DNA of 64,000 nucleotides from Franconibacter helveticus LMG 23732 (GCF_000463115.2 NZ_AWFX01000057.1:107953-171952); one strand, 5' to 3'; positions 47,745-56,755 are shown, numbered from the stretch's first letter. Notes: generated by a model not told the origin, from the sequence alone. Translations and numbers: made by a program.

Positions 47745-49937
47745 TCAGAACAGCAGCGAATAGTTCAGACCAAAGGTCCGGCCACGGCCCTGGTAAGCAT
47801 ACAGATCCGGGCTGCCGTAGGTCGGGCTGTAGAGCTTCGGCGCACGCTGGCCCCAGACGGTGGTGTAGTTTTTATCCAGCAGGTTTTCTACGCTAAAGCT
47901 CAGCTTGCCCAGCGGCAGCGCATAGCTGCTGAGAAAATCAATGGTGTTGTAGCCGTCGATTTTATTTCCCGCTTCGTCAGAAAGATCAAACGCTTGTTGA
48001 GATTGCAGGCGTAACGTCCAGTCGCCGGGCGCCCAGCCGATGTAAGCCGTGGCTTTCGACGGGCTGGCGGAATCTACCGTTAATTTTTCCCATTTCCCCG
48101 CCACGCGCGTTTCTGAACGGATGAGGTTAAAGGTGACGCCAGCGCTCCAGTCCGTCTCCGGCACAAAATAGTCCACGGCGCCTTCAAGGCCGTAAATACG
48201 GCGTTTGTCATCGTCCAGATTAATAGTCATGTCCGTCTTGTTAATGGAAATGGTTTTATCTGAAAGCGAATAATAGGCGGCAAGCTGGGTGCGAAGCGCA
48301 TCGCCCGTGTAACGCCAGCCAAGTTCCCAGGCATTTACCTTAATACCATCCAGCCTGGAGTCGTTCACGTTGACGCTGTTTAACAGGTTATAGTGGCCGT
48401 TGCGTAACTGATAAGTGCCGGAACCGTAATACTTCGCCAGATCCGGGATTTCAAAGCCTTGGGAAAAGTTCAGCCATGCCTGCTGGCGTTCGGTCACATG
48501 CGCCAGCAGCCCGGCGTTAAACAGGAAATTGTTGTAGTCCGTTTTGCCGCCGGGCACGGCATCCGCCGAGCGGGCAAGCCCGGTTGCGATGCCTTGCTGC
48601 TGGGCATAACCGATAAAATCATCCACTTTATTTTCGGTGTACTGATAACGCACGCCGCCGCTCAGGGTAAAGAGAGGATTGATGTCGTAATTAGCCTGAA
48701 GGAAAGGCGCGAGGTTTGTGACGGAATAACCCGGGTAACGCCCTACGTTATAGGCGCTATCAAGCCGCATCCCGCCCGACTGGCTCGCTTTCGCCAGGTC
48801 GAAGAATTGTTGGTTAGCGTCGAAGGTTTCGTGTTCTGCGTCCACGCCCCAGGTGAGATCCAGCGCCTCGAACGGATTACTGTTAAGCGTCAGCTTGCCG
48901 CCCCAGAAATGGGTGTTTTGCTCCGAAGCGCCGATACTGGTCACGCCTGTTCTGCCAAGCGTCGGGAAGGGGTAAAAGGCGAGCTTCTCATCACGGTAAA
49001 ACACCTGCGCAACCAGGTCCTGCCCCCAGAAATCGGTGTTGGAATACTGAAGGTTGATAAGATGACGTTCGGTGCCGGGAATACGGTCTGAATCAAGGTT
49101 GCTGCCGTTGCGCGCCTGGCCCTGGCCGGTGACGGCAGAAAAATTCTCACCAAGAAAGAGGCCATGTTCGCCGTCAGACTGGCTTTTATAAAACTGCGTC
49201 GTGAGCTGGAGCTGCTGGTGCTCGTCAATGTCCAGCGTGCCGGTGCCCATGACATCCAGCCGGTCAGAGTATTGCAGCCCGGTCTGGGTGTTATCGATAA
49301 TGACTTCGTCCCCGTGACCGTCATACCAGCCGCCAAAGCGCTGGTAGGCCACGGAAAGACGACCGACGGCGTGCTCATTGCCGCCGCTCACCGCCGCCGC
49401 GACATTTTCATCATGGTCGTTATGGCTGTTAAACCCGCTCTTGCCGCCTACAGTAAGCTCAACCTGAGGCTCCGGCTGCCCTTTTTTAGTGACGATATTA
49501 ATCAGCCCGCCGGTGCTTCCGCCGCCATAGAGCGAGGTCGCGCCGGAAATCACTTCAACGCGTTCAATGTTAAAAGGGTCGATGGCATCCAGCTGGCGAC
49601 TATCGGTACGCGAAGAGTTAAGGCGTACGCCATCTACCATCACCATCATTGAGCGGCCGCGCATATTCATCCCGTAGTTTGTGCGCCCCTGGCTGCTCAC
49701 ATCCATGCCGGGGATCAGTTGCGCCAGCACATCTTTAAACTCTTTGCCGCCCTGCACCTGCTGCTGTAATTCTTCCCCTTCAATAACCCAGTTGGTTTGC
49801 GCCAGTTCAGTAACGCTGCGATGCGCGCGGCTGGCAGAGACAACGATGCGGTCGCTGTGCTCGTCCGCGGCATACGTTACAGGGCTTAAAAGCGTGAAAA
49901 AGCAGGGAGGTAGAAGGCAAAGATGCCGAATGTTCAT
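47745..49937 (-). CDS. iutA: TonB-dependent siderophore receptor, IutA-like
   Basis: 730 aa. Outer-membrane ferric aerobactin receptor homologue: signal peptide about 1-24 (cleavage after PVTYA), TonB box region DRIVVSASRA, plug with YGMNMRGR, VRLNSSRTDSRQLDAIDPFNIERVEVI, then a beta-barrel ending in GRTFGLNYSLLF with terminal Phe. Similarity to plasmid IutA runs along the full length. No iucABCD synthesis genes are near, so it would take up siderophores made elsewhere. I prefer the Met at 49937 with GGAA upstream; an ATG at 49952 is also possible. A Fur-like box lies about 90 bp upstream. Confidence 0.9.
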   Translation of the reverse strand: MNIRHLCLLPPCFFTLLSPVTYAADEHSDRIVVSASRAHRSVTELAQTNWVIEGEELQQQVQGGKEFKDVLAQLIPGMDVSSQGRTNYGMNMRGRSMMVMVDGVRLNSSRTDSRQLDAIDPFNIERVEVISGATSLYGGGSTGGLINIVTKKGQPEPQVELTVGGKSGFNSHNDHDENVAAAVSGGNEHAVGRLSVAYQRFGGWYDGHGDEVIIDNTQTGLQYSDRLDVMGTGTLDIDEHQQLQLTTQFYKSQSDGEHGLFLGENFSAVTGQGQARNGSNLDSDRIPGTERHLINLQYSNTDFWGQDLVAQVFYRDEKLAFYPFPTLGRTGVTSIGASEQNTHFWGGKLTLNSNPFEALDLTWGVDAEHETFDANQQFFDLAKASQSGGMRLDSAYNVGRYPGYSVTNLAPFLQANYDINPLFTLSGGVRYQYTENKVDDFIGYAQQQGIATGLARSADAVPGGKTDYNNFLFNAGLLAHVTERQQAWLNFSQGFEIPDLAKYYGSGTYQLRNGHYNLLNSVNVNDSRLDGIKVNAWELGWRYTGDALRTQLAAYYSLSDKTISINKTDMTINLDDDKRRIYGLEGAVDYFVPETDWSAGVTFNLIRSETRVAGKWEKLTVDSASPSKATAYIGWAPGDWTLRLQSQQAFDLSDEAGNKIDGYNTIDFLSSYALPLGKLSFSVENLLDKNYTTVWGQRAPKLYSPTYGSPDLYAYQGRGRTFGLNYSLLF

Positions 49938-50023
49938 TGTTTTTATTTCCATATCGTCAGGCGAAACTGCACAGGGGCTAAGAGCAGCGCTTCAGGCCGC
50001 TCGCCGTGCATGAGAATGTTTAT

Positions 50024-50042
50024 CGTTATGATAATTATTCAA
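50024..50042. promoter_or_regulatory. Fur-like box upstream of the iutA-like gene
   Basis: The 19-mer at 50024-50042 matches the Fur consensus at 12 of 19 positions, with the core ATGATAAT followed by TATT intact. Position about 90 bp before the receptor gene supports iron-regulated expression. Confidence 0.55.
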
Positions 50043-50520
50043 CTAAACAAAGCAATATATTTTGCAACATTTCGTTTTATTTATTCACAATCAGCGTGGT
50101 TATTTCGATGCGGAAGTGAAGGCGATGATTCATCACGTTTTTACTGCGGCATGGCAATCAAATAACAGCGAGGAGCCGGGCGCAGCTCAGCGAGTCGGCT
50201 GGAAAAAGCACCGCAACCTGGGGCCACTGAGCTGAAAGAAGAAAATAACTAAAATTTTTCTGTAACTTTTCATCTTATTTTATATTAGTGATGCTTATAT
50301 TTATTACTTGTTTTGTTCTTGCCTGACTTTTCTTTGACTTTCCTCTCCCCGCCACACTAAAAACTCACGAAACAATAAGCAGGATAATTTTTATAACTAT
50401 TTACTTATTTTTCATAGGATTAATAAAAACTTCAGATTTTACTTAACTTAAATATTGCCTGAAATAGTCACCCCGGCTAATTTAATAAAGTAGCTTAATC
50501 AAATGGAGGGAGATTAAGGT
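50043..50520. other. AT-rich intergenic stretch
   Basis: About 480 bp of AT-rich DNA between the iutA promoter and the orphan ORF at 50521, with long runs of A and T (especially 50230-50460). No credible gene. The base composition suggests acquired, possibly H-NS-bound DNA; promoter elements for the orphan ORF are probably here but not distinct. Confidence 0.45.
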
Positions 50521-50853
50521 TTGAAATGGACTGTACTCGAAACACTTGTTAGCCCGGAAACCGGCATGGCCTTTTCGCTGGTGGTTTCCGACCATAAAAA
50601 CAAATTCATTCTGTGGCACTTGTATAGCGCCCGTATAAAGCCTGAAAAGTTTCTCTATATACATGCAGGCATTGCCTGGGTTTATGAAAGGGAACAGGTC
50701 AGCCGCATCCAGATTTACCGTGCCAATTTCTATTGCAGTAGCCTTTGGGAAAGCCTGAAAAAACACGCCGGTTGTGAAAAATATCTCACGGAAGACCAAT
50801 GCACGTTTAAAAAGTTTTGCGTTATTTCTCCCTGCCCGCGTCATTTCCGCTAG
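50521..50853 (+). CDS. Hypothetical protein, unrecognised
   Basis: 110 aa with no family I recognise. Start is TTG (50521) with GGAGGGAG 10-17 nt upstream and AAGG closer. The sequence is mixed alpha/beta in character, with several aromatic residues, five cysteines mostly in the C-terminal third and no signal peptide. It lies in AT-rich DNA, convergent with the HEPN-like gene, and its codon choice is less GC-rich than that of its neighbours. Possibly acquired. Could be a small cytosolic accessory protein; no function is offered. Confidence 0.5.
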   Translation: MKWTVLETLVSPETGMAFSLVVSDHKNKFILWHLYSARIKPEKFLYIHAGIAWVYEREQVSRIQIYRANFYCSSLWESLKKHAGCEKYLTEDQCTFKKFCVISPCPRHFR

Positions 50854-50928
50854 CAGCGATAAGGTAAAGAGACCTGCTGCCAGGGTAACGCTCCGGCAGC
50901 CTGAAAAGATGACTCCTTAAGAATCAAC

Positions 50929-52545
50929 TTAAGCGCCTGATTTAATTTCCTGATAGATTGCGCGCTGAATGGCAGCCCATTTCTTTGTCTGGGCGCCCGG
51001 GTTAGCCTGCTCGCGCAGCACCGCCTGGTCGAGATCGTATTTTTGCCGCTTTATGACGCCGGGCGTTATGCAAAAGCTTTTTAAAAACTGTTTGCGCATG
51101 GGGGTAAAAACGTCGCCCTGCGCCAGCGCGTGCCCCATCGTGGCGATCATGCGCCGACAGGGTTTTACTTCATTCATTTGCGCCCGGTGGCGCAACAGCA
51201 GGCTCAGGGCTTCATCCTGTCTTGCCGCCAGCGCCTGCTCTGTCCATGCCACCTGCCAGTTCATGCCGCCATCAAGAAAGAGTTGTACGACATCCGCCTC
51301 GTTGCGGTCGATGGCGGCGCGGAAATGGCTTTCATCCCAGCGTATTCCTCTGCGGCTGAGTTTGTCGCGCGGCGTTTCGTTGATTTGCACCGGTATCGGG
51401 GCGTCGGCGCTTTCTGACGCGGCCTGGTTAACGCTCTGCGCGGTCTGAGGCGGGTTAACCTGATCGCTGGCCAGATAAAGCGCGCCTAACGCCACTGCGA
51501 TAAACGCCACGCCCGTAACGCCCCACAGCACGGTGGCGGCGAGCTGCCGCGGGTCGCGCTGAATATCCTGCCGCTGTGCGCCGGGGCGCTCAATGGTATC
51601 GCGAAGGTCGAAGATATCGCCGCCGACGGCGCGATTTTTCTGCGCCGCGTCGTCAAAAAACGCCGAAAGTTTTGCTGTTTCCAGCGCCATAAGCGCCTGC
51701 GGGTTAACGTTAACGCGTCCTTTTGCAAAGGCCTCCTGAACCGGCCCGGCAATCGCCGAACAGAACGCGTCGAGCGTGGTCATCTGGACGGTGGTTAACG
51801 GCTGCTGCTGCACAGCGGCATTGCGGATAACGCGAATATCATCCAGAAATGTTTGCAGCGTTTTACGCGGTTCGACAAAGAGCGTTAGCGAGTCGGCGGA
51901 ATTGAAAATACGTTCGTAATGCTGCGCATACTCTTTTTTATCGATGACCAGCAAGGCGAGTTCGCTGAATAACATGCCGCTCAGCACGTCGCCCTGCTTG
52001 CCAAGCTTCAACCAGCGGCGCACTTTATCCGCGCCAGTCCGCTGCTTCAGGTGATTAATTAACTGTTGTTGATCCGGCCAGGCCTGCGTCACCAGGCCTT
52101 TCAGGGTCAATTCCAGCGCGCGTAGCTGCTGCATCGCCTGCTGCTGCGCGGCTTCATTAGTCACTGGAAGCTCAGTGGAGTAATCAAGCTTCGGCTGGTT
52201 TTCGCGCAACCGCTCCAGACACGCCACAAAGCGCAGCGCGGCAAACAGCTGGTTCTGGCTTACTGGCTGACCGCTTTCATATTGCGGCGCGACCTGCTGC
52301 AAATGGCGCAGGCGCAAAGTGAAGCGGGACATCTCAACATCGTCCAGATTGAGTTTGCGTCCTACCATTGCCCAGCTCCCGGCGTTAAGGCGCGCCTGCT
52401 CAAGCTGTTGTGAAAACCACTGCGGATCCTTGCCTTCCGCGACCTTGATATCAAGCAGAGTCAGAATACCCACCGACGCCTGACGAATAACGCCAAGCGC
52501 GGCTTCGAAAGTTTCGCGTACAGATTGCTGTGTGGAACGAGTCAT
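50929..52545 (-). CDS. HEPN-domain-like membrane protein (STY4199-type)
   Basis: 538 aa. The first 300 residues are mostly helical; residues 234-265 (LDDIRVIRNAAVQQQPL...) look like the RNxxxH segment of HEPN/Swt1-like domains, but the histidine position holds Q246. One membrane helix at about 335-360 follows. The C-terminal part (about 400-455, FRAAIDRNEADVVQLFLDGGMNW) looks like degenerate ankyrin repeats. It resembles what databases call the STY4199 family HEPN protein, from memory. HEPN domains are often RNases in defence or toxin systems; with the motif histidine lost, this one may instead be a sensor or scaffold. AGAGGA precedes the ATG. Confidence 0.65.
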   Translation of the reverse strand: MTRSTQQSVRETFEAALGVIRQASVGILTLLDIKVAEGKDPQWFSQQLEQARLNAGSWAMVGRKLNLDDVEMSRFTLRLRHLQQVAPQYESGQPVSQNQLFAALRFVACLERLRENQPKLDYSTELPVTNEAAQQQAMQQLRALELTLKGLVTQAWPDQQQLINHLKQRTGADKVRRWLKLGKQGDVLSGMLFSELALLVIDKKEYAQHYERIFNSADSLTLFVEPRKTLQTFLDDIRVIRNAAVQQQPLTTVQMTTLDAFCSAIAGPVQEAFAKGRVNVNPQALMALETAKLSAFFDDAAQKNRAVGGDIFDLRDTIERPGAQRQDIQRDPRQLAATVLWGVTGVAFIAVALGALYLASDQVNPPQTAQSVNQAASESADAPIPVQINETPRDKLSRRGIRWDESHFRAAIDRNEADVVQLFLDGGMNWQVAWTEQALAARQDEALSLLLRHRAQMNEVKPCRRMIATMGHALAQGDVFTPMRKQFLKSFCITPGVIKRQKYDLDQAVLREQANPGAQTKKWAAIQRAIYQEIKSGA

Positions 52546-52704
52546 ACCGCGTCCTCTTGCGGAGCAATAGTTGCCGTTTCGCTAACGGAATTCGCTCGCC
52601 TTTTTCAGGCTTATTGTTATTGCCGATTTTTCCTGTTTTACAGGCTGTTAACTAAAATAGCTGAAAATTGCGGAAATTAAAGTGACGGCGATAGCGTCGG
52701 CCAG

Positions 52705-54126
52705 TTAGTCCGCCTGCATGACCCGGTGAAGAAATTCGCCCATGGTGCGCAACGCCTCCTCGCTTCGCGGCCCGTAGGGAAGCGCATAATTCAGCCGCAG
52801 GCAATTTCGATATTTGCCGGAAGCCGAAAAAAGGCTGCCCGGGGCGAGGTGGATGCGCAACCGTTGCAGCTCCTCTGCATGACGCGTTAAATCCACCTCT
52901 TCCGGCAGCTCCACCCACATGAGGAAACCGCCCTGCGGACGGCTAACGCAAATACCATCAGGAAAGTAATGACGCACCTTGCAGCTTAACGTTTCATAAT
53001 TACGCTGGTAATGCTGGCGAATGCGGCGCAAATGACGATGGTAGTGGCCTTCGCGAATAAACGCGGCGATAGCCAGCTGTGTAACGGGCGTGGAGGTGCT
53101 GGTCGCTATGTATTTACGGTGCAGAACGCGATCGTAGTAACGCCCCGGCGCAATCCAGCCTGTGCGCAGCCCGGGCGACAGGGTTTTGGAAAACGAACTG
53201 CACAACAGTACGCGCCCATCAATATCCAGTGATTTAATCGTCGGCGGACGCGGATACTCCCACGCCATGTCGCCATAAACGTCATCTTCTATCAGCGCAA
53301 TGTCATAGCGCTCAGCGAGGCAGAGCACCGCGCGCTTACGCGCCAGCGGCATGTTAAACCCCAGCGGGTTATTGCACGTCGGCACCAGCAGCACCGCTTT
53401 GATGGGCCATTGCTCAAGCGCCAGTTCAAGCGCCTCCACGCTCATACCCGTTTGCGCATCGGTAGGAATTTCTATCACGCGCAGGCCAAGCCCGCGCAGC
53501 GTCTGTACGGTGCCGTGAAAAGAAGGCGATTCTACCGCCACAATGTCGCCCGCCTGGCAAAGCGAGCTAATGGCGAGAAACAGCGAGCCATGGCAGCCAT
53601 TGGTGGCGATAATCTCCTCGCTGCTGATTTGCGTGCCGCCGTCGAGCATCAGCCGCGCTATTTGCTCGCGCAGTTCGAGTTTTCCCGCCAGGTCGTCATA
53701 GCTAAAAAGCGCTTCCACGCGGTGCGGGGGTACCGGGCGGTTTAACTCACGCCACAGCGGTTTCAGCGTGGGAAGGGTGAGGTCTGGCGAACCGCCGCCA
53801 AAGGGGAAGATACTTTTATCCTTGCGAACCTCCAGCAACGCCAGCACTTCGCTCCATTGCGGCACCTCAACCGGGCGCTGTACCGGTCGGGAAAGCTTCG
53901 GCATAGGCGGTTCGGCTTTTTGCGGCGCGACAAAATAGCCGGAACGCGGTTGCGGCACGATAAGCCGCCGCTCTTCCAGCAGATGATAAGCCTGCTGGAC
54001 CGTGCTGATGCTAACGCCATGTTCCTGGCTCAGGGTTCTGACGGAAGGCAGCCGCTCGCCTTGCTGGTAAAGCCCCTGCTGTATACGTTGCCCCAGGAGG
54101 TCGGCGAGGTGCTGATAGCGCGTCAT
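52705..54126 (-). CDS. yjiR: MocR-family regulator YjiR
   Basis: 473 aa (E. coli YjiR 470). N-terminal GntR winged helix (about 1-70, LPSVRTLSQEHGVSISTVQQAY) and an aminotransferase-like domain with PLP lysine K314 in CSSFSKTLSPGLR and IEDDVYGD. Much of the length matches E. coli YjiR. Target unknown; divergent yjiS is a likely one. In E. coli this pair sits in the restriction-gene region near 98 min, so its place here reflects relocation. Confidence 0.92.
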   Translation of the reverse strand: MTRYQHLADLLGQRIQQGLYQQGERLPSVRTLSQEHGVSISTVQQAYHLLEERRLIVPQPRSGYFVAPQKAEPPMPKLSRPVQRPVEVPQWSEVLALLEVRKDKSIFPFGGGSPDLTLPTLKPLWRELNRPVPPHRVEALFSYDDLAGKLELREQIARLMLDGGTQISSEEIIATNGCHGSLFLAISSLCQAGDIVAVESPSFHGTVQTLRGLGLRVIEIPTDAQTGMSVEALELALEQWPIKAVLLVPTCNNPLGFNMPLARKRAVLCLAERYDIALIEDDVYGDMAWEYPRPPTIKSLDIDGRVLLCSSFSKTLSPGLRTGWIAPGRYYDRVLHRKYIATSTSTPVTQLAIAAFIREGHYHRHLRRIRQHYQRNYETLSCKVRHYFPDGICVSRPQGGFLMWVELPEEVDLTRHAEELQRLRIHLAPGSLFSASGKYRNCLRLNYALPYGPRSEEALRTMGEFLHRVMQAD

Positions 54127-54219
54127 ACTGTATCCCTGTTGGTTGTCATACAGCGCCAGAAACCAATACAGATCTGGCGCATTTTTGCCATTCAGTCTCT
54201 GTTATGCCGCTTCTGTATG
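54124..54219. promoter_or_regulatory. yjiR/yjiS intergenic repeats, candidate MocR operator
   Basis: ATACAG-type half-sites recur: CATACTGTAT (54124-54133), CATACAG (54147-54153), AATACAG (54165-54171) and inverted CTGTATG (54213-54219). A perfect inverted repeat GCGCCAGA/TCTGGCGC (54153-54160 and 54173-54180) lies among them. MocR regulators typically bind several short repeats, so this is a candidate YjiR operator. Confidence 0.45.
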
Positions 54220-54301
54220 GTAAAGAAAAGGATTTTGTGCGTCTGTATTACGCCGGTGCAAAAGCCGACCATGAAAGCTCCAGCCAAAGAGGAGCTTGAT
54301 C

Positions 54302-54472
54302 ATGGAATTTCACGAAAACCGCCCGTTACGTCCTTTCTACGGTTTTGTTTTGCTGGCGCGCTTTATCCGCAGCGCCTGGCGGCGCCATCAGACGCGTCGC
54401 CTGCTAAGCCGTCTTGATGACGACAAGCTCAGGGATATCGGCCTGCGGCGGGAAGATATCGACCTTCATTAA
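54302..54472 (+). CDS. yjiS: DUF1127 small protein YjiS
   Basis: 56 aa. Starts MEFHENR as in E. coli YjiS and ends with the DUF1127 core LSRLDDDKLRDIGLRREDI, arginine-rich, probably a short helix pair. DUF1127 proteins elsewhere bind RNA or help in phosphate and carbon metabolism; the role of YjiS is not settled. GAGGAG lies 7-12 nt before the ATG. Divergent from yjiR. Confidence 0.9.
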   Translation: MEFHENRPLRPFYGFVLLARFIRSAWRRHQTRRLLSRLDDDKLRDIGLRREDIDLH

Positions 54473-54570
54473 TCGCCCGCGCTGCTGCGTTAATAAACTA
54501 ATGCAGAAATGATTTTTTGATGCGAGAGTACAAGACCGCCTGCCGCTTCAGATAACTAAAAGGATAATTC

Positions 54571-54900
54571 ATGCAGCTTGATAATATTCCCTTTGGCATT
54601 ACCGACTGGGCAACCCTTCCCGTTACCGAGCACCCTGGCATTACCGGCAAGGCGCTCTGGCGAACCCAGCAGTTCGGCGCAGTGCGCGTGCGCATGGTGG
54701 AATATACGGCGGGTTATCTGGCCGATCACTGGTGTCATAAAGGGCATATCCTGCTCTGCCTTAGCGGCGAACTGCATACGGAACTGGAAGATGGCCGCCG
54801 TTTCGTGATGACGCCAGGCATAAGTTATCAGGTGGCGGATAACGCCGAAGCGCACCGCTCTTCCACCACAGCCGGCGCCACGCTGTTTATTGTGGATTAA
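54571..54900 (+). CDS. DHCW-motif cupin fold protein
   Basis: 109 aa, single cupin domain. The stretch YLADHWCHKGHILLCLSGELHTELEDGR (about 47-75) has the cupin 1 histidines and the DHWC variant that names this subfamily; the second motif PGISYQVADNAEAHRS supplies another histidine. Likely binds a divalent metal; substrate unknown. AAAGGAT precedes the ATG. The next gene begins 4 bp after its stop, so they form an operon. Confidence 0.82.
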   Translation: MQLDNIPFGITDWATLPVTEHPGITGKALWRTQQFGAVRVRMVEYTAGYLADHWCHKGHILLCLSGELHTELEDGRRFVMTPGISYQVADNAEAHRSSTTAGATLFIVD

Positions 54901-54904
54901 CACG

Positions 54905-55432
54905 ATGCTGACTTTCACCACTGCCCGTCTCGCTTATCGTCAACTCAACCAGGACGACTGGCCGTTTTTCCTTTCCCTGCAACGCGATGAAACCGTGATG
55001 CGCTACATGGCCGATCAGGGGAGCGAAGAGGAAATTTACGCCGCGTTTTCTACGCGTCTGCCGGTATGGTCGCCGGAAAGCCGCCACTGGCTCGGTCTGC
55101 TGATAAGCGACAAGGCCAGCGGCGAGCCGGTAGGCGTAACCGGTTTTATCCGCCGTGAAGAGGATAAAGCCGAAGTGGGTTACCTGCTGGCGAAGCGTCA
55201 CCACGGCCTGGGTTATGGCTATGAGTCGTTGCGCGCAGTATGCGATCTCGCCTTTAAACAGTGCGGTATCCGCAAGCTTGTCGCCACGGTAACAGAGGGC
55301 AATGTCGCTTCGCGCAGGCTGCTGGAAAAAGTCGGTTTCCAGCTGGAAGGTACGCTGCGGGAGAATTATTTCCTTCAGGGCCGCTGGCAGGATGACTGGG
55401 TGTTCGGCCTGTTAAACCAGGAATATTGTTAA
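54905..55432 (+). CDS. GNAT family N-acetyltransferase (RimJ/RimL-like)
   Basis: 175 aa. Starts with LTFTTARLAYRQLNQDDWPF, typical of the RimJ/RimL group; acetyl-CoA motif A is at KRHHGLGYGYESLRAV near 98-113, and NVASRRLLEKVGFQLEGTLREN is the motif B end. Substrate (protein N-terminus or small molecule) cannot be told. Start at 54905 chosen as 4 bp after the cupin gene; an upstream in-frame start overlaps it. Confidence 0.88.
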   Translation: MLTFTTARLAYRQLNQDDWPFFLSLQRDETVMRYMADQGSEEEIYAAFSTRLPVWSPESRHWLGLLISDKASGEPVGVTGFIRREEDKAEVGYLLAKRHHGLGYGYESLRAVCDLAFKQCGIRKLVATVTEGNVASRRLLEKVGFQLEGTLRENYFLQGRWQDDWVFGLLNQEYC

Positions 55433-55497
55433 CGGCGTTTTCTTCTCCTTGTGCCAGGCTTAAAACATGTGACCCTGAGCCAATGCTAAGGAGAAGT

Positions 55498-55896
55498 ATG
55501 AAAAAGGCACTTATCATCGCTGCATTTACTACCCTGTTTACGCTGCCTGCCGTCGCTGATGATCAGCCGGGGCTGAAAACGGGCGATGCGCCGCCGCCGC
55601 CGCATAAAATCGACAGCGGCTATCGCGGCGCGGAAACGCACAAAACCATGTCAATCAAAGAAGCCAAAGAGATGCATGACGGCGCTTCCGTTTCGTTTCA
55701 GGGCAACCTGATCCAGAAAAAAGGCAACGACATGTATGTATTTCGCGATAAATCGGATCAGATTGACGTGATGATCCCTATGGCCGTGTTTGAAGACCGT
55801 CAGGTTGAACCCGACCAGCTGATCACCATTAACGGTACGCTGGATAAGAAACAGCAGCCGCCTGTCGCGCGCATTGATCGCCTTATCAAAGAGTAA
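55498..55896 (+). CDS. ydeI: YgiW/YdeI family periplasmic OB-fold stress protein
   Basis: 132 aa. Signal peptide about 1-20 (cleavage after LPAVA), then a single bacterial OB-fold domain (HDGASVSFQGNLIQKKGNDMYVFRDKSDQIDVMIP...ITINGTLDKK) of the DUF5666-like BOF family. In Salmonella and E. coli YdeI contributes to peroxide and antimicrobial peptide resistance. AAGGAGAAGT precedes the ATG at 55498, which decides this start over 55426. Confidence 0.85.
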   Translation: MKKALIIAAFTTLFTLPAVADDQPGLKTGDAPPPPHKIDSGYRGAETHKTMSIKEAKEMHDGASVSFQGNLIQKKGNDMYVFRDKSDQIDVMIPMAVFEDRQVEPDQLITINGTLDKKQQPPVARIDRLIKE

Positions 55897-55960
55897 AATG
55901 AAGCATCTGTCCTTAAGGGACAAAAGCTGGCGTTCCCCTTGCGGGAGCCGATAACGAAAA

Positions 55961-55988
55961 ACGGGTGGCGCTGCGCCACCCGTTTTTT
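55961..55988. terminator. Terminator between ydeI and the SDR gene
   Basis: ACGGGTGGC (55961-55969) pairs with GCCACCCGT (55975-55983), followed by TTTTTT on the plus strand and AAAA preceding (T-run on the minus strand). Shared by convergent genes. Confidence 0.9.
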
Positions 55989-55996
55989 TGCGTGCT

Positions 55997-56755
55997 TTAT
56001 AAGAACATGCCGCCGGAAACTTCAATTCTCTGCGCGTTCATCCAGCGAAGCTCATCGCTAAGCAGCGCGGCGATAGCGTCGCCGATGTCATCCGGCAAGC
56101 CCACCCGCCCCAGTGCCGTTTGCGAGGCGATAGCGCGGTTCATCTGTTCGTTATCACGTACCACGCCGCCGCCGAAGTCGGTCTCAATGGCGCCTGGGGC
56201 GATGATGTTGACCGAGATCCCCCGTTCGCCCAGCTCTTTAGCCTGATAACGGGTCAGAACTTCCATTCCCCCTTTCATCATGGCGTAAGCCGCTTTACCC
56301 GGCAGCGCAAAACGCGCCAGCCCGCTGGAAACATTGAGAATGCGCCCGCCATTTTTTATCAGCGGCAGCAGTTGCTGCGTAAGGAAAAACGGCCCTTTAA
56401 GATGGATGCGCATCATCTCATCAAACTGCGCCTCGCTGGTCTCAGCAAACAGCACATCAATGCCCGTTCCGGCGTTGTTTAATAAATAGTCGAAACTATC
56501 ACGCTGCCAGACATCTTTAAGCTGCGCTTTCACCTCTTTAACGAAATCAGGGAAGGTGCGGCTTTCGGCGACATTCAGCTGCAATGCCACCGCTTTTACC
56601 CCTTTTAACTCAATTTCGCTGACAACTTTTTCCGCTTCCTGACGCTGGCTGTTGTAGGTCAGGATAATACTGATTCCGCGTTCAGCCAGCTTCAGCGCCG
56701 CGTTTTTGCCTAAACCGCGGCTGCCGCCCGTTACGATTGCGATACGTTGCGTCAT
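55997..56755 (-). CDS. Short-chain dehydrogenase/reductase
   Basis: 252 aa classical SDR: cofactor motif TGGSRGLG at 9-16, NNAG near 92-95, catalytic serine in NVSSGLA and YxxxK in YAMMK. An NAD(P)-dependent oxidoreductase; R13 in the glycine loop is compatible with NADPH. Substrate unknown. Divergent from the LysR gene yhjC with 118 bp between, the usual layout for a LysR target. No gene at this place in E. coli. Confidence 0.88.
   Translation of the reverse strand: MTQRIAIVTGGSRGLGKNAALKLAERGISIILTYNSQRQEAEKVVSEIELKGVKAVALQLNVAESRTFPDFVKEVKAQLKDVWQRDSFDYLLNNAGTGIDVLFAETSEAQFDEMMRIHLKGPFFLTQQLLPLIKNGGRILNVSSGLARFALPGKAAYAMMKGGMEVLTRYQAKELGERGISVNIIAPGAIETDFGGGVVRDNEQMNRAIASQTALGRVGLPDDIGDAIAALLSDELRWMNAQRIEVSGGMFL

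Noticed and set aside
49923-50165. 80-codon ORF across the iutA promoter
   Set aside because: Covers the Fur-like box and iutA start, with no ribosome binding site; treated as regulatory DNA.
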